Part shown: positions 45,250 through 58,100 of the stretch, piece after piece | Layout of the letters: every line of letters begins with the position of its first letter | Position numbering within the stretch: position 1 is the first letter of the stretch | Assembly (NCBI RefSeq): GCF_027942865.1 | Contig: NC_134510.1 | Span: 20,515,209 to 20,579,208 of the forward strand | Length of the DNA: 64,000 nt | Direction of reading: 5' to 3' | Source: Odontesthes bonariensis | Taxonomy: Eukaryota > Chordata > Actinopteri > Atheriniformes > Atherinopsidae | The notes under the pieces: model-generated | What the model was told of the DNA's origin: nothing | Seen by the model: the letters and a program-made list of their open reading frames with translations, nothing else | Database searches by the model: none | Position numbers and translations under genes: made by a program

Positions 45250-48012
45250 TTATCTCTTTGCGTTTGGGTTTTCAGGCTTTTCCTCGGGGTGGCTTTTTTG
45301 GTGAGCTTTCAAGGTGCGCTCGCGACCAAAGCTCTTCCCGCAGGTCAGGCAGGAAAACCGACCAACCGCGTGAGCCCGCGACATGTGGGCATCCAGCTGC
45401 TCGGGACGGGCAAAGCTCTCCTCGCATTCTTCACATGGATGAGCTTTCCGTGGCGCGTGTTTCTCCTTCTTGTGAGCGCGGAGCTGAACCAAACTGGGAA
45501 AGGCGAGGTCACACTCAGGACAAGGGTGCTGACGAGGCGGAACCGGGTCCGCTTTAGGCTTCTTCTCCTTTCCTGGAGCTTGACTTTCGTCTCCAGAGCT
45601 TTTTTTATCTTCCGTTTCTGGTTTCGGCGCCACTTTAGAAGGACGGCCGCGCTTGGCGCCGCCCACTTTTCCCTTTTCTTCTGCCGGGGTCGCTGCTGGC
45701 TCTGACGTGCTGCTGGCCTTCACTGCCTCCTCGGACACCTCTCCCTCATCCTTCTTTTTTCGCTTTCCCTTTTTCTCACCACCCACTGGCTCTTCGGTTT
45801 TGGAAGGCCGCCCACGTTTCTTCAAAGGCGAGGCGCTGCCGTTGCACTGTTGACCTTCAGGGTACTTCTCCTGGTGCGCTAGCAGCTCCGATTCATCTTC
45901 AAATCCCTGACCACACTTCTTACAGTGGTGGGTTTTAGTGGCGTCCTCCGCTTGCTCTGCAGTGTCTACATCTGGGCGGGGATGCTGGGTCAGGCGGTGA
46001 GCACGCAGCAGTCCAGCACTACGGAAGGTTTCATTGCAATCTTTACATACCATCTGTCTTTCTGGACACACCTGTCGTCTATGGGCCGTGAGCTACAAAG
46101 GTGAGATGACAAAAACAAAAACAGTAAGCACAAACCATAACCTGCGCGATATTCAAAGCTGGAAGTTTTTTTGGCAGCGTTAATAAGGTTTAATACGGCT
46201 CATGAGTTGTATCAAAAATACAAAATATAATCACCTCAGAGAAGGTCTTAAAGCTCTCCTTGCAGTGAACACATTTGAAAGGCTTGTCATCCTTGCTGTG
46301 CGTTGGCTGGTGCTGTGTCAATTCCTCAGACGACAGAAACGTGCGGTCGCACACGTAGCACGTAAACAGTGTGTTTCCCTGCGAGAAAACCAGACTTGAA
46401 TCACAAAGGAGAGGCTACATGCGGCAGCACGTTTTCGAGTTATAGGAAATAAGAAAGACTGTGCCTCAAATCTACTCCACACACATTACTGGGAAAACAT
46501 GGGTGCCGTTCACATAATAGTTTAACAGTATTTTCAAGCTTGAATTAAAAGAGAGAAGAAGCCCTGCGTCTTTGAAGTCAAACGACTCTGCATTAACATG
46601 TTGAGTTGAACACGACTGGTCAAACTGTGCTCATAACAACATTTAAATACAAGTTAACTTCACAAAAGGGCAACTGACGGCTCTTTATTACCACAGCTTC
46701 TACGCAACTCATCACGTTATTGGTTAAAGGGGAACTCCGGGGCATTTGAAGCGTGTTTCCATTGCTAGAGGTTGTCAAATAATGATAGTATGACACAGAG
46801 AGGTGCGTATCTGCGCTCCCTGTGTGAAGATCGCTCTGTCCGCACAGCCTGTCATGCGAGGCTAATACGTGGTGGCTAAGGGGCAAGCGCTAACCCTTCC
46901 ACGTAAAACAACAACTTGCACACTGCAGAAACGTCACACCACTTTATAACCCATCCGACAATAAAGTCACAAGCCTTACCATCAAAACCATATGCATGGT
47001 TCTCACATTACTGGCATGGGGACGTTACAAAACAACTTTATAAACAGCATGTCACTCACCGGCTGGTTGTAGGCTCGCGCATGTGAAAGCCCAAAAGAGT
47101 CGATGGAGAATAATCCCATATACAAAACAATTATCTTCTCTAGAAAAACTGCGTTCAAGTATTTAAAACATTACAACAATACTTGCCCAGTAATATTCTT
47201 GTAATGTTTTAAATACTTGAACGCAGTTTTTCTAGAGAAGATAATTGTTTTGTATATGGGATTATTCTCCATCGACTCTTTTGGGCTTTCACATGCGCGA
47301 GCCTACAACCAGCCGGTGAGTGACATGCTGTTTATAAAGTTGTTTTGTAACGTCCCCATGCCAGTAATGTGAGAACCATGCATATGGTTTTGATGGTAAG
47401 GCTTGTGACTTTATTGTCGGATGGGTTATAAAGTGGTGTGACGTTTCTGCAGTGTGCAAGTTGTTGTTTTACGTGGAAGGGTTAGCGCTTGCCCCTTAGC
47501 CACCACGTATTAGCCTCGCATGACATGCTGTGCGGACAGAGCGATCTTCACACAGGGAGCGCAGATACGCACCTCTCTGTGTCATACTATCATTATTTGA
47601 CAACCTCTAGCAATGGAAACACGCTTCAAATGCCCCGGAGTTCCCCTTTAACTGGTTGTTGTGAGATGTACCTGCTGAAGCTGTTGTTTATATTCCTCCC
47701 GGTGGCTCTTCTTCATGTGCCTCTCCTTGGCTTTGGCGCTGCAGAACGTGATGAAACACTGGAAACACTGCAGGTTTTCATGCTGGTCTGAAAGATCGCA
47801 GAGAGACACGGTTACAGTTTTGCCCATTTCAGCGCTGAGCTGAGCTCGTGATATCTGTACCACTCACAGGATTGGACAGGAGGTGCCGGAGGTCCATTCA
47901 AAGTGATGGGTTTGTACGGTTCCGCTGGCTTTTCAGGGGGAGCTTCAGGGGGTGGATCTGGCAAGCCCCGTCCCATCACTATCTCCTCTATGTTCAAAAT
48001 TTCAGAGTCCAT
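45250..48012 (-). CDS. ZNF576-like C2H2 zinc-finger protein with AT-hook-like motifs, 415 aa
   Basis: Exons 47868-48012, 47672-47787, 46235-46378 and 45250-46092 join in phases 1, 0 and 0 (415 aa). It starts MDSEILNIEEIVMGRG, followed by a proline-rich stretch. The first two fingers (CFQCFITFCSAKAKERH, CYVCDRTFLSSEELTQH) closely resemble human ZNF576 (ITFADSKFQERHM, RSFPSSKALITHQ). They also resemble the gene at 52133-61426. Three more fingers follow, the third (CKKCGQGFEDESELLAH) lacking a clear final His. A lysine-rich linker then carries two RGRPSK motifs (AT-hook type, KKRGRPSK and AKRGRPSK), and three C-terminal fingers end HPEEKPENPNAKR. Likely a nuclear DNA- or chromatin-binding protein. 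Intron 2 contains a 920-bp foldback element. Zebrafish znf576-type genes are the probable relatives; exact orthology is unresolved. Confidence 0.88.
46728..47647. mobile_element. 920-bp near-perfect palindromic (foldback) element flanked by TTAA
   Basis: Left arm 46728-47176 and right arm 47199-47647 are both 449 bp and reverse-complementary, with a 22-bp spacer. By eye I found one mismatch (46849 against 47526). The ends AGGGGAACTCCGG...CCGGAGTTCCCCT are bordered by TTAA at 46724-46727 and 47648-47651, as for piggyBac or Kolobok-type targets. There is no transposase frame; the duplicated short frames in the arms are mirror images. It lies in intron 2 of the 415-aa zinc-finger gene, and its right end is 24 bp from the exon-2 donor. 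A transcript would fold into a very long hairpin. Confidence 0.92.
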
Positions 48013-48739
48013 CCCGCGATACTGGGTGCCCTAAGCAGGCTAAAACTGTCCCAAGATTGAAAAAAATAAATAAATAAAACCAGACAGGAATAATGGGTAA
48101 ACAAAGTACTAAATATCACGTGGAAATAACACCAATTTGGTTCACTGCGGGAAACGCAACAAAATCAGTGATGTAAACATTAGTATATAACAAATGACAG
48201 CGTATAAAAATCCATAATGTTAAACAGAGGTTCGGTAACTCTAAATAACTAATTGCAGAAGCTAAAACGTATATAATCTAAGAGTTGTTTAACAATTTAC
48301 CACGACATCAACTTAAGTTTTAGTTCAAGCTATCGTTAAACATCACACTAGGGCCCGCCAGCTAAGCTAACTAGCTCACTGCAAATCTATATGTACCAGA
48401 TATTAAGGTGCCTGCGTAAAATGCCCTAACGAATGTAGCTGATCAACTGAAAAAGCGCAGTTGCCAGCTATATTCGCTTGAGTTTTGTGTCTATGCACGT
48501 AGCTAACGCTAATAACAAAGTACCAGGCGACTTAAGCGGGCTAACGTTAGCTAGCTTCCCACTAGTTAGCGCTAACAACACTCTGCCATTCAGAGGACCG
48601 CAGACTTCATGCTTGTTCTCATGCTGAGTTTAAACTAATTATTCAGCGCGTACATACATCTGCCGAGAATCTATATGAAGCACGTCACATTCATATATAT
48701 TGCAAACATTTGAATAACGATATGAAATTGAGCAGACGT

Positions 48740-48900
48740 TACCTCTAACCGCTCTTTCAGGGTAGTTTGACTGAGAGAGTGACCCTAGAAGTACATTCAA
48801 TAGATCGTACACTTCCTGGTGTGCTGTTGTGATTGGTACAACTAAGATGGCTGCCGCGGACTTTTCGAATGAAAACTTTGAAAAAAAAAAATTCAAAATA
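48740..48900 (-). promoter_or_regulatory. Probable 5' UTR exon and promoter of the 415-aa zinc-finger gene
   Basis: On the minus strand GGTTAGAG|gtaacg (about 48748) is a plausible donor for a non-coding first exon, about 740 bp upstream of the start codon. AAGATGGCTGCC at 48844-48855 matches the YY1-type motif commonly found around vertebrate housekeeping-type starts. Confidence 0.4.
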
Positions 48901-51900
48901 AAATGTCAGACACAGGTCATTTAAAGTTTACTGGCGTTGATAAAGGGTATCGCTCTGTATCGTAGAGAATATTACTCTCGTAAAAAAAAAATAAAGCACA
49001 TGACGCCAACGGCTCTACAAGTATAACAGTTGCAAATTTTGTTTTTTTTTCTTTCAAACAATATTAATGTTTTCTATTGAATTATAGAATAAGCTGTAGT
49101 GAACACAATGCGCATTTTCCTGTTCAAACAAAGATTTGAACCATAGACCGTACAACTAACTAATCTGCTTTTCTATGCAGCACGATTCTATAGCAGACCT
49201 TCGTCACGTGACCAAAGAGAAGTTGGCCAAAAGGAACTTGAAATTTTCTTCCAGTGTACCGACGCACAATATTGGTATTGTGGCCGATTTGCAAGTCGTT
49301 CACATCCTCTGTTGAGCTGGACGTTTTATAAGAAGGGTGCTGAACTTTGACCCTGATAAATGTTATTGTCGTTCAAAAGGCTCATTTTAAATTTGAAGCC
49401 ATCAATATTCAAAATAGAGCAACACCAAAAAAGTAGAAAAAAAAGGCATCAAAACACAGGAAGGGGTATTTAACCAAACAAATGAATGTAAACAGGTTAA
49501 TAAAGAGGTTCATTTGCAACATGTCAGATATTTTCTATAAAAAAAAAGTTTCCCCTCTGAGAAGTCCCTCTAAGGACTACAGAGCTCCGCCACTTTGAGA
49601 AAGACAGGATGAGGAGGTGGTTCGGTGTATGGATGATGTTTCTGAATGCAAAATCAAACATAATTTGGGTATTTGATAACCTATCAAATGTACGATACAA
49701 TATTCTTGAGGCATTAAGAGAGTCAGAGTAATCTCTGCAAACACACCCAAGAAAAACAAGGTTGGAAACCTGTACTGAGGGACAATGATCTTTGGGCCCT
49801 CAAGTGAAACCGCATTTAAAACGTGGTATCTGTAGGTGCCGGGACTCGACTGCATCCACAAATGCAAGTTAAAACTACTTTGCAAAGAAAAAAAAAAACA
49901 AATATGAAAGATAACTAGAAATGCTGCCATGTTCTCTGTGCATGAAACCTTTTAAAAATGGTTTCAGGTGAAGCGGTGACTATCAGCTATTCATGGAGTC
50001 ATGCTGCATAGAAAAGCTCATGAGTTGTTTTACATCTATCAATGAAAAACCAAACAATTAAAACTGTCCTTTTGTTCTCGACAGCTTTTACATATTAGTG
50101 GAACATATTAATGGGTAATATTAAGAAAACACGATTTTGTTACCGTTATAACTGTACTGGCGACATGTGCTTAATTTTTCTGTAAGGGTTACTCTACTAC
50201 GCTATAAAGCAGTGCCCTGTAAAAACATCAGTAAAGTTTACATGATCTGGATCTGACTTTGACAGTGTGGGGATGTGTCAGTTTCTATGGAACTGGCATT
50301 CCAACTGATAGGTATGTAAGCAACATTTACTCCCATCCAGATGCCCTTTCCATGGAAGGCCTTGCACATTTCAGCAAAACAATGCGACAGCGAAGAGCCC
50401 AGGCGCTGGAATGGAACCGCTTGCAGTCCAGACCTTTCGTCAACTGAAAAAATTTGCCGCATCACGAAACGTAATATTGGCCGGAGAAAAACCCAGGACT
50501 GTTGAGCAGTTAGAATCCTACATCAGACAAGAATGGGACAACAGCCTCCTCAGGTCCCAGATGTTTACAGACTGTTGGTAAAAGAAGAGTTAACGCCACG
50601 GAGTGGTAAACGTGACGCCGTCCCACCTTTTCTGAGACATGTCGCTGCTATCAAATTCAAGATGAGCCATTATTTTTTCCACAACGTACACGTCTCTCTC
50701 AACATTTGGTGTCTTATCTATGTTCTACTGGTGATGCAAGTCATTGCGTTCTGTTTTTATTGACATTTCGCAGTGTTCCAACCCCTGAAATGGGGTTCAA
50801 CATACCAAGACAAATTCCTTGTATGTTTTAACTCAACTGGCAATATAAGTAATGTAGTAGTGCATGCTAAAGCTATAGTTGTAGCATGTTTGTAACATTC
50901 ATCACATTAGTACAGTATCACTACAACAGTTGGTCAGTGTTACTTTCTTTTTTTTAATATTGTGAGATGATCAAATTGATCTTTTTCATGGAAAACATTT
51001 TGACACCATAGCGTAAATAATAAGACCGTACACACAATGGCATTACAGCGTCATGGCTTACAGGGACACTTGAACACAGCAGTACCATCGCTTTTATTAG
51101 TGACACATTTGACATGTCAAACAGCTGTGAAAAGGTGCAGCTTTAAAGCACGGTTGGAAAATAAAATAAAATCAGTAATGCAGGTTTTTTTTTGTTGTCG
51201 TCTGTTTTATTGTTTTGTGGAATCAGAATAAATAGAGTTGAAATTCATGGAACTAAAAATAAGCTCATCATGGAATGTAAACTAGAAAAGGTTAAGAAAA
51301 AAACCGTCTCCCTTTCCATAACAAATTACTTTAAACAAAAGCTGAATGACTTCGGAAGCCACATCACGAAGCGTTTGTCCCGTTTGAACTGCAGTGCTAC
51401 GAAAAATATGCCACTGCCATTTAAAGGCATTATGGGGAAAAAAAAAAACAATAAATAATTGGTCAGTCACAACATTAACAACACTGACAGGAAAATGAGG
51501 AACACTGTTCAGCAATGTGCGGCGGAAACCTGGCATTCATATGGACCCTACTAAATATTTTCAGATCAGTCACACCCACCTCCCCAGTGCCAGCAGCACC
51601 ACCCTAACAGTAACATCCTAACACTGCTGAACCGTGACAGGACCAGCGAAAACTGCTTTGGAAGAGCCCAAAGTCTGAGGTAGTCAAGCCCACAAAGACC
51701 CCACCGCAAAACCCACAGGGCCAACAGGATCTGTTGCGAACAGCCCACTACCACACACTCCAGGACACCCTCAGGTGTTCCTTGTCTACAACCTAACTGG
51801 TCCGAGCTCTTGGCAAAATGAGGGCAATGAAATGAAAAAGTAATTTAATTATCCCCAAAGGGAAATCATATTGTTGTTGTATTATTTTTTCCTGTTATCA

Positions 51901-52132
51901 ATCATCACAAGCTGTCGTTATAAATAGTTATTTCTGCTGGCAGGTAGGACCATCTGTATCTTTCTTTATTGACACTGTTGTTTCGATGCATTATAGTTCT
52001 TTATGCTAACCAACTTGTTAACGTATCGTTATCTACTGTTATACTAGGAGGGCGGTCATAATGGCTGTTCGGTGGAAACCATACAAAACGATATTGAAAG
52101 AAAAAAAAAAAAAGCAAGGTAAGTATGAAACA
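48900..52132. other. Intergenic region with a mariner-like relic
   Basis: A TCACGTGAC palindrome at 49204-49212 may belong to the upstream region of the 415-aa gene. 50240-50790 is a transposon relic, listed separately. The remainder is AT-rich with no exon recognised. About 51960-52132 is probably the 3' UTR of the fusion gene, with TTTATT (AATAAA on the minus strand) near 51963. Confidence 0.45.
50240..50790 (+). mobile_element. Mariner/Tc1-superfamily transposase relic, C-terminal part
   Basis: Fragments ALEWNRLQSRPF (family VLNWPACSPDLSP), then EKPRTVEQLESYIRQEWDN and a 3' end reading ATTCTGTTTTTATTGAC...GGGGTTC, match a very common teleost DNA transposon of this class. Frameshifts and stops break the frame. 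A second remnant of the same family is at about 60490-60815. Confidence 0.75.
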
Positions 52133-55100
52133 CTATTCCTTTCCTAAACTCCCTTGATTATGAAAATTCAAAAAGCAGTTGTGGTTGCGTGAGATACAAA
52201 GAAAGACGCAGCACTTGAGGCAGAGCACTCGGGACGTTCTCTGACAGTCCCCAAAACGACACCTGCCCCCTTCCCCCTCCGCAAGCTGTTCCGGCCAGTG
52301 GCCTGAGCCATCGTACCGTATGGTCGCATCCGGCAGAGGACTCTCCTCAACCAGGACGGGATTTGGAGTTTCCCTCCTTACACAAGCCTTCTCTGAGGGG
52401 GGCTGAGGGGGAACAGAGTCCTGAGTGTCCGAGCCGCTCGAAAGTATCAAAGCCTTGGACACCTCCAATCTGAAGGCCATGAGAGTCAAAGGGGCTGACG
52501 CTGATGCGTGATCCGAACGGTATACGAGCCAGGAGTTCACCAAAGCCACATCTGTGAGGTACCAGAGCACGGCTTGCGGCCAGCAGGTTGGTGCAGAGGC
52601 TGTGAGGGGGATAGAGTACAGATTTTGCAAATCTCTGCTGAGGCGAGCCGACGTCTGGGCTTTCTCAAAGCTGTCTATGAGAGAGCCTATGATCCTCTGG
52701 CTGTTCCCCGCAGTGGAAAGTATGAAACCACAGTGTGATCTGCGCAACATCAGCTTCCCATCGGAGCTCACAAACTCATCTCCGATCTGTCCTCGTGCTC
52801 CTCCCACCCTGCCTGCGCCGTGAACCCCAGCGGCTAAAAGGCGTTCCAGCATCGCCGGGGTGGACAGTTCCTGTTTGCAAAGAAACACCATACTGCCTTT
52901 GGGGACCATCTTTTCTACGGCGTCTTCTTTGTCTGAGAGATCCAGTTTCAGATCCACATGCGAGAGTAAACCATCAAACCCTATCAAAGAAGTGCAGAGG
53001 AGAGATGGTTTGTTGTCGTGAGTCTTCCCAGTCAGTGGAAGAAGATACTGGTCAATGGCATAATCGCCCTGTCGTCTCAGCGGCTGGCACCCCGTGTTGA
53101 AACGACCCAATAATGGCTGAACCTTCCACAGAGGACCAGCCTGTGTTTTGGAACCTTTTTCCCTGGCAAATTGGCACTGCCCGTCACTGCGCTGAGAAAT
53201 TACTCCTTGACTGCTTGGACACGTTTTAACTTCCTGTTGGCTGTTTAAATTACTACTGGCTGGATCTTTTGAAGGAGAAGTCAGCTTCAACGTGCGAGAC
53301 AGCTCAAGGAATCGGCTCAGTGGCATGGCCTCGGCAATCAATGGCACCTTAGTCAAATCCTCCCAATAGAGCCTTGGACTGGGAAACTAAAAAAAAAAAA
53401 AAAAACACACCACATAAATTCAAACAGTTTGTGGTCTTGCATTGGACTTATAGACAGTGATTCATATCAGCAATCAATTCAGCAGGAATACAGACCTTCA
53501 AAGTTCCCATTGCAATGTGGATCCCGACAAAGCGTGCAACCTCTCTGGATGTGACAGGATTTGACTCCTTGGGATGTTCATTGGTGCAAGTGGCAATTTC
53601 TAACCAGGTATCCCAGCCAAAATATTTGGAGAAGTAATCAATGGGCTCTCTGGTCCCGTTTTCATCCCTTGGTGCTTGATGTTGACTAGTTGAAGGTGGC
53701 AAGCTACGCAAGACAAAAGAAAAATCACAAGAAAAAGAGTTGAATTAGTCCATCTGTGACTCCGCGAGTGCCTCTTTCACCATTAACCGTCTCAATTGTT
53801 TCTGCACAGTATGAATGCATCACTGAATTTGAACAAAACACTTGGAAGAATCTTATTCTTGTTTCATAGTGTTGTGCTCAGTTAACGCTGCTAGTTTTAC
53901 TGTACTTTGGTGATGTTCGATCTGACTGTTGTGCGCTGCTGGACTGGTTCTTGCTGAAGTAGGCCAGTATTCCTGCCTCCGTGTCAAGCTGTGGCTCAGA
54001 CAATTCAAAAGGACTCGTATCTTCTTCATCAGAACTCTGGAGGACAAAGTCTTGCAGGTCTGATGGGTGCTGCCACTCAGAGTCCGACATGGCTGAAAGA
54101 CCAATCAGTAATATTTTAATAAAGAGCTTAAAAAACCAACTATAATAGCTGCAAATTGTAAAAAGATATACCGACCTTGTCCGTCAGCAAAGTCCCCTGG
54201 TTCTGACAGGAGACCTCTAACTTCAGTCTCCTGATAGTCTGGTGGGGAATGTCTTCCTTCACCTTCTTCAAAACAAGATCAACATCAAAATAAAGCTTTC
54301 CTGGAATATAAAATTGAAATGTGGTAGAGACGGTGACTCACGTGCATCATGACCTGCAGTCTGATGTCCTGTCTGATATGCATCATCGGGTCCGTCCGAG
54401 GGCGAGCTCCTTCTGTTGTTCTGAGGAGCCCCCAGCAGGACCTCCCTCTCCTCCTCCTTCACCGGGTAAAAGATACACTGGCTGCTGTTGAACTCTGGGG
54501 AGACGCGACAGTCCCCCGTTGTCTCCTCAGTCTCCGTTACTGTAAACAGATTCAAAACATGACCAACCACATAGGCTCCAAATCATTTGATGATTGTAAA
54601 TGTTCTAGCTCGTGGAAAACATGTTAAATTTCTAGAAATCGAGAGTTAAACAACCAGGCTTTGCTTTTGGAGTGTGAGCTGGGAGGACACAAGGGTCTAC
54701 CATCACAGAAATGCTATTACTAAATGCCAAAAATGTAAAACCTAACATATTGAGAAACAAGAGGAAAACATTTACTGAAGTATGTTATCCGTTAACTGAA
54801 CAAAGACATCCCTCTGATCCACAATTACACCATAAAGCGAACACCATCGACAATGTTTTACCATAGTTCTTTATAATCCATCAAATTTGGGAAAATGGGC
54901 TCTTGACTACTCACACGGGGTGTCCGTGTTCTCATTGCCGACTGGCTCCACATTCCATTGCATGCGTTTGCGGCCTTGCGTGACCTGAGCGTCGTTCTGC
55001 ATCGGGCTGCTTTCTTCTTTCACCAGAACGGTCCTTATATCTCGATGATGCTGTGGCTGCACACTCGCACTCTGTCTGCTCTGGCAGGCGGGTGCGACCA

Positions 55101-58100
55101 GCAGGGGATCCGAGGTGTTCTCTTCAACCTTGATCTCCTGGCCCCCAAGACATTGCACTTCTTCATCAGCAATTCTGTCCAAACCCTGGAGCAAAAAGAA
55201 ATGTAATATTTCCACATCTGGATGTACTGTCAGTGTATGGTTTTTGATGGCACAAGCAGCACCTCACCTGTCTTTGATTGTTCCACGCTGTCATCAAGCA
55301 TGTGTCCTTGTCAGCAGTCACTCTTTGCCTGGAGGTAAGGAACCTCTCCAGGATGATGCCTGGAGACTGGTCAGCCTCCCTATCATTTTCCTTTCCTTCC
55401 TGCAGTCCTCCGTCTTTCATCACTTCCTCAACACTAGTGGTAAGTGTCTGCAGTTCAAACACAACTGGCTCTTCATGGCGTTCCTCTAATGTGGAAGGAA
55501 TGGAAGGCAAAGGTGCAACGGGATCTTTAAAGTCAGGACTGGCTGGTGTCTTTGTGCCACTCTCAGGGTCAGGAATTTCTGAGGAGAGGGGGTGTTTTTC
55601 ATAAACTAGCTGACATTCGTCCTGTCCGTTCTCTGGTTCTGTACTTCTGAGAGATTCTCCAACTGAATTAGTCTTCGATGTTGCATCACTTTTGAGACCA
55701 GCTGTTCCTCTTCTCCTACGTCGTGCAGCACTCCTGATAACAACTCCCTTCCCTCCACTTTTTCTCTTTTGGACAAACATTTCTTCCTCCTCTTCTTTGA
55801 CCTCCACTTGATGAGTGGAACACGACACATTTTGAGAGGCTAGACAATTTTCAGTCGTCTCAACATTGACTCGTTCAGGGTGCTTATCGGTGCTTCCACT
55901 CGCAGAATCGCAGCTGCCATCCAACTCGTTTTGGGAAACGGTGTCTGCATGCGAAACTGGCTCATCTTTCTCATTCGGCTCCCCAACAGTGACCAAATCC
56001 ACCTCGAGGAGTAAATTCTCCTTAACGTCCTCATCTGTGGTAGCCTGGACTTCAGATTCTGAGCTGGGATTCTTGGTGGCGTCCTCTCCTCCTTTGTCTT
56101 CATCCGATGCCAAACGCTCTCCTGTCCCGGAACTCTTTGTCTGAGTGGTCGTAGGCAAAGGGCTTTCCCTGGCGACATCTGCTCGAGTCTCGCAACTTTT
56201 CATTTCAAGAGATGGTGAGTGAACTTCAGTAGATTTGTGAGACTCATCGCATGCCCTTGTTTTACTTCCACCCATATCCTTGTCAGCACTCATTTCAACA
56301 TCTTGAGGAGGAACTGGTAAAGATGGAGATGGAATCAAAGCTGGGAAAGAGACACTCTGCTCCCTCTCCTCTAAAGCCATCTCGACCAGCTCAGGCTCTG
56401 TATCCCAGTCTGTCGCAGCATTCATCACCCCAACTACTTTATCGTGCACTTTTGGAAGCTGGTACAGATCTAACCTTGAGACGCCCTCAAAGACGTTCCC
56501 ATTGGTGTACGTGAGACTAGGACTTTCAACAATGTGTGCGGTCGTCTTGTGCTTTTGAAGGGACGAGACTTCACCAAATTTCTCCCCACAGTCCTTACAC
56601 TGTAAGGCCCGCTTGGAAGTTATAACGCCCTCGGTCTCCACTCTCAAGGAGGCTTTGCGCTTCCTGGAGGTCTTTGGCTTGGTGGGCAGCGCTTCAGGTG
56701 GCCGATGGGAAACCTGCAAGGAGGACAACAGGGAAAGAGCTTTCTGGCTCTTCTTCGCTCTTCCACCTTTTTTCCCACCTTCTGCTGTGAGATTATCTGT
56801 GGACTCACTTGTACTCTGATAAGACGGTGTTTGGGACTCTTGAGGAGAAGTCTCAGGTGTCTGCCCGGATGCCGTTGAAGGGTCCAACTTGTAGACTTTC
56901 AGCTGGGGCTGTTTGTGACCTTTCAGTAGAAGCAGAGCATCTTCTGTTATGTGTGAACCAGGCGAATTTGCCTTTTTAGGCGTGTCCTCTGTTGCCAGGT
57001 TTTTCTTTCCCTTCCCATCCTTTGGACTCCTGGGTTGATCCTTCCGCAGTTTTTTGGCTTGTTTTTTCTTTTTAAACATGGGCGGACCTACGGTATTGTG
57101 CTCACTTCTATGTGCCACACCTGCCTTGGCTACTTTCTGCTTTTTCATTTTATTTTTACCTTTATCTTCTTTGACTCGTTGCACCTGTGGGACCTCAGAC
57201 GAAGGAGATTTCCTGTCAGCTCCCGACACCACGCCCCCGCCAGCCCTGTCCTTTTTCCCCTTTCCTCCTTTCTGTGATGGCACGTTTTTTCCGGAGAGTT
57301 TTTTTGGCGATGTCTTACTGTCCTGCTTCTGCGTTGGCTTCTTCTGTTTCTTGCTTTTCTTTTCTTTGTTTTGTGGACCAAATTTAACAACAAGATGAGC
57401 CTTTTTGGTTCTTTGGCGTTTGGCAGGTTTGGCATTGCTCTGAAAGTCATCCGTGTATATGGATCCAACCAGATCTTGCATATATCCTTGAAAAATAAAC
57501 GTCCTGGCTGGTTTTCTTTTCCTCACTTTCACCAGCTCTTGAGCCGACATTACATTTATGGACAACTCTGAGTTCTGGGGCACCTCTTTAGTCGGTAATT
57601 GTAACAAAGCCTCTTCTTTAGCAGGTTGGTTCTCCACTTCAGAAAGATTTTTCTTGCCATCTATCGGCTCAGATATCTCCTGTTCAGCCAGCTCCTGTGT
57701 TTTCTCATCCACCTCAGGCGCCTGATCTGGACCTACTGTTTTCATATGTGAAACCACGTCTTCTTTGGAATTATTACCCGGAGCCTGTGTGAGTGCGTCT
57801 GGTGGAACAACGGGGCAAGAAGAAAGATCCTGTTCTTCTGGGTGTAAAGATGTCAGCTCCAGCTCAACTATGGACATCAGCGATGGGACTGACAGGCTGG
57901 TTTCTCGCTCATCTACAACTGTCTGATCTGCAACCTGATCAGGAGTCGCTTGGTCAGTGTTCAGTACCGAAGAGGAGGAAGGCATTTCATTTTGTGGTTC
58001 AGTTTGGGATTTCTCCAGCTCCACAGTTGGTATCAAAGCAGGGGTGAGTTCTAATATGACTGTTTGCTCAAGGTTTTCCTTGAGATTATCAACCTCACTG

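Noticed and set aside
46620-47791. Twin open frames encoding MPLSHHVLASHD-type peptides on opposite strands
   Set aside because: They are mirror images produced by the palindrome arms, with no splice or family support.
51540-51790. Possible small gene in a CA/CC-rich stretch (62-codon minus frame)
   Set aside because: No family, splice site or codon pattern supports it.
53878-54090. Stand-alone 70-codon gene MSDSEWQ...
   Set aside because: It is an exon: an acceptor precedes the ATG, and a gtacag donor in phase 2 continues into the piggyBac exons.
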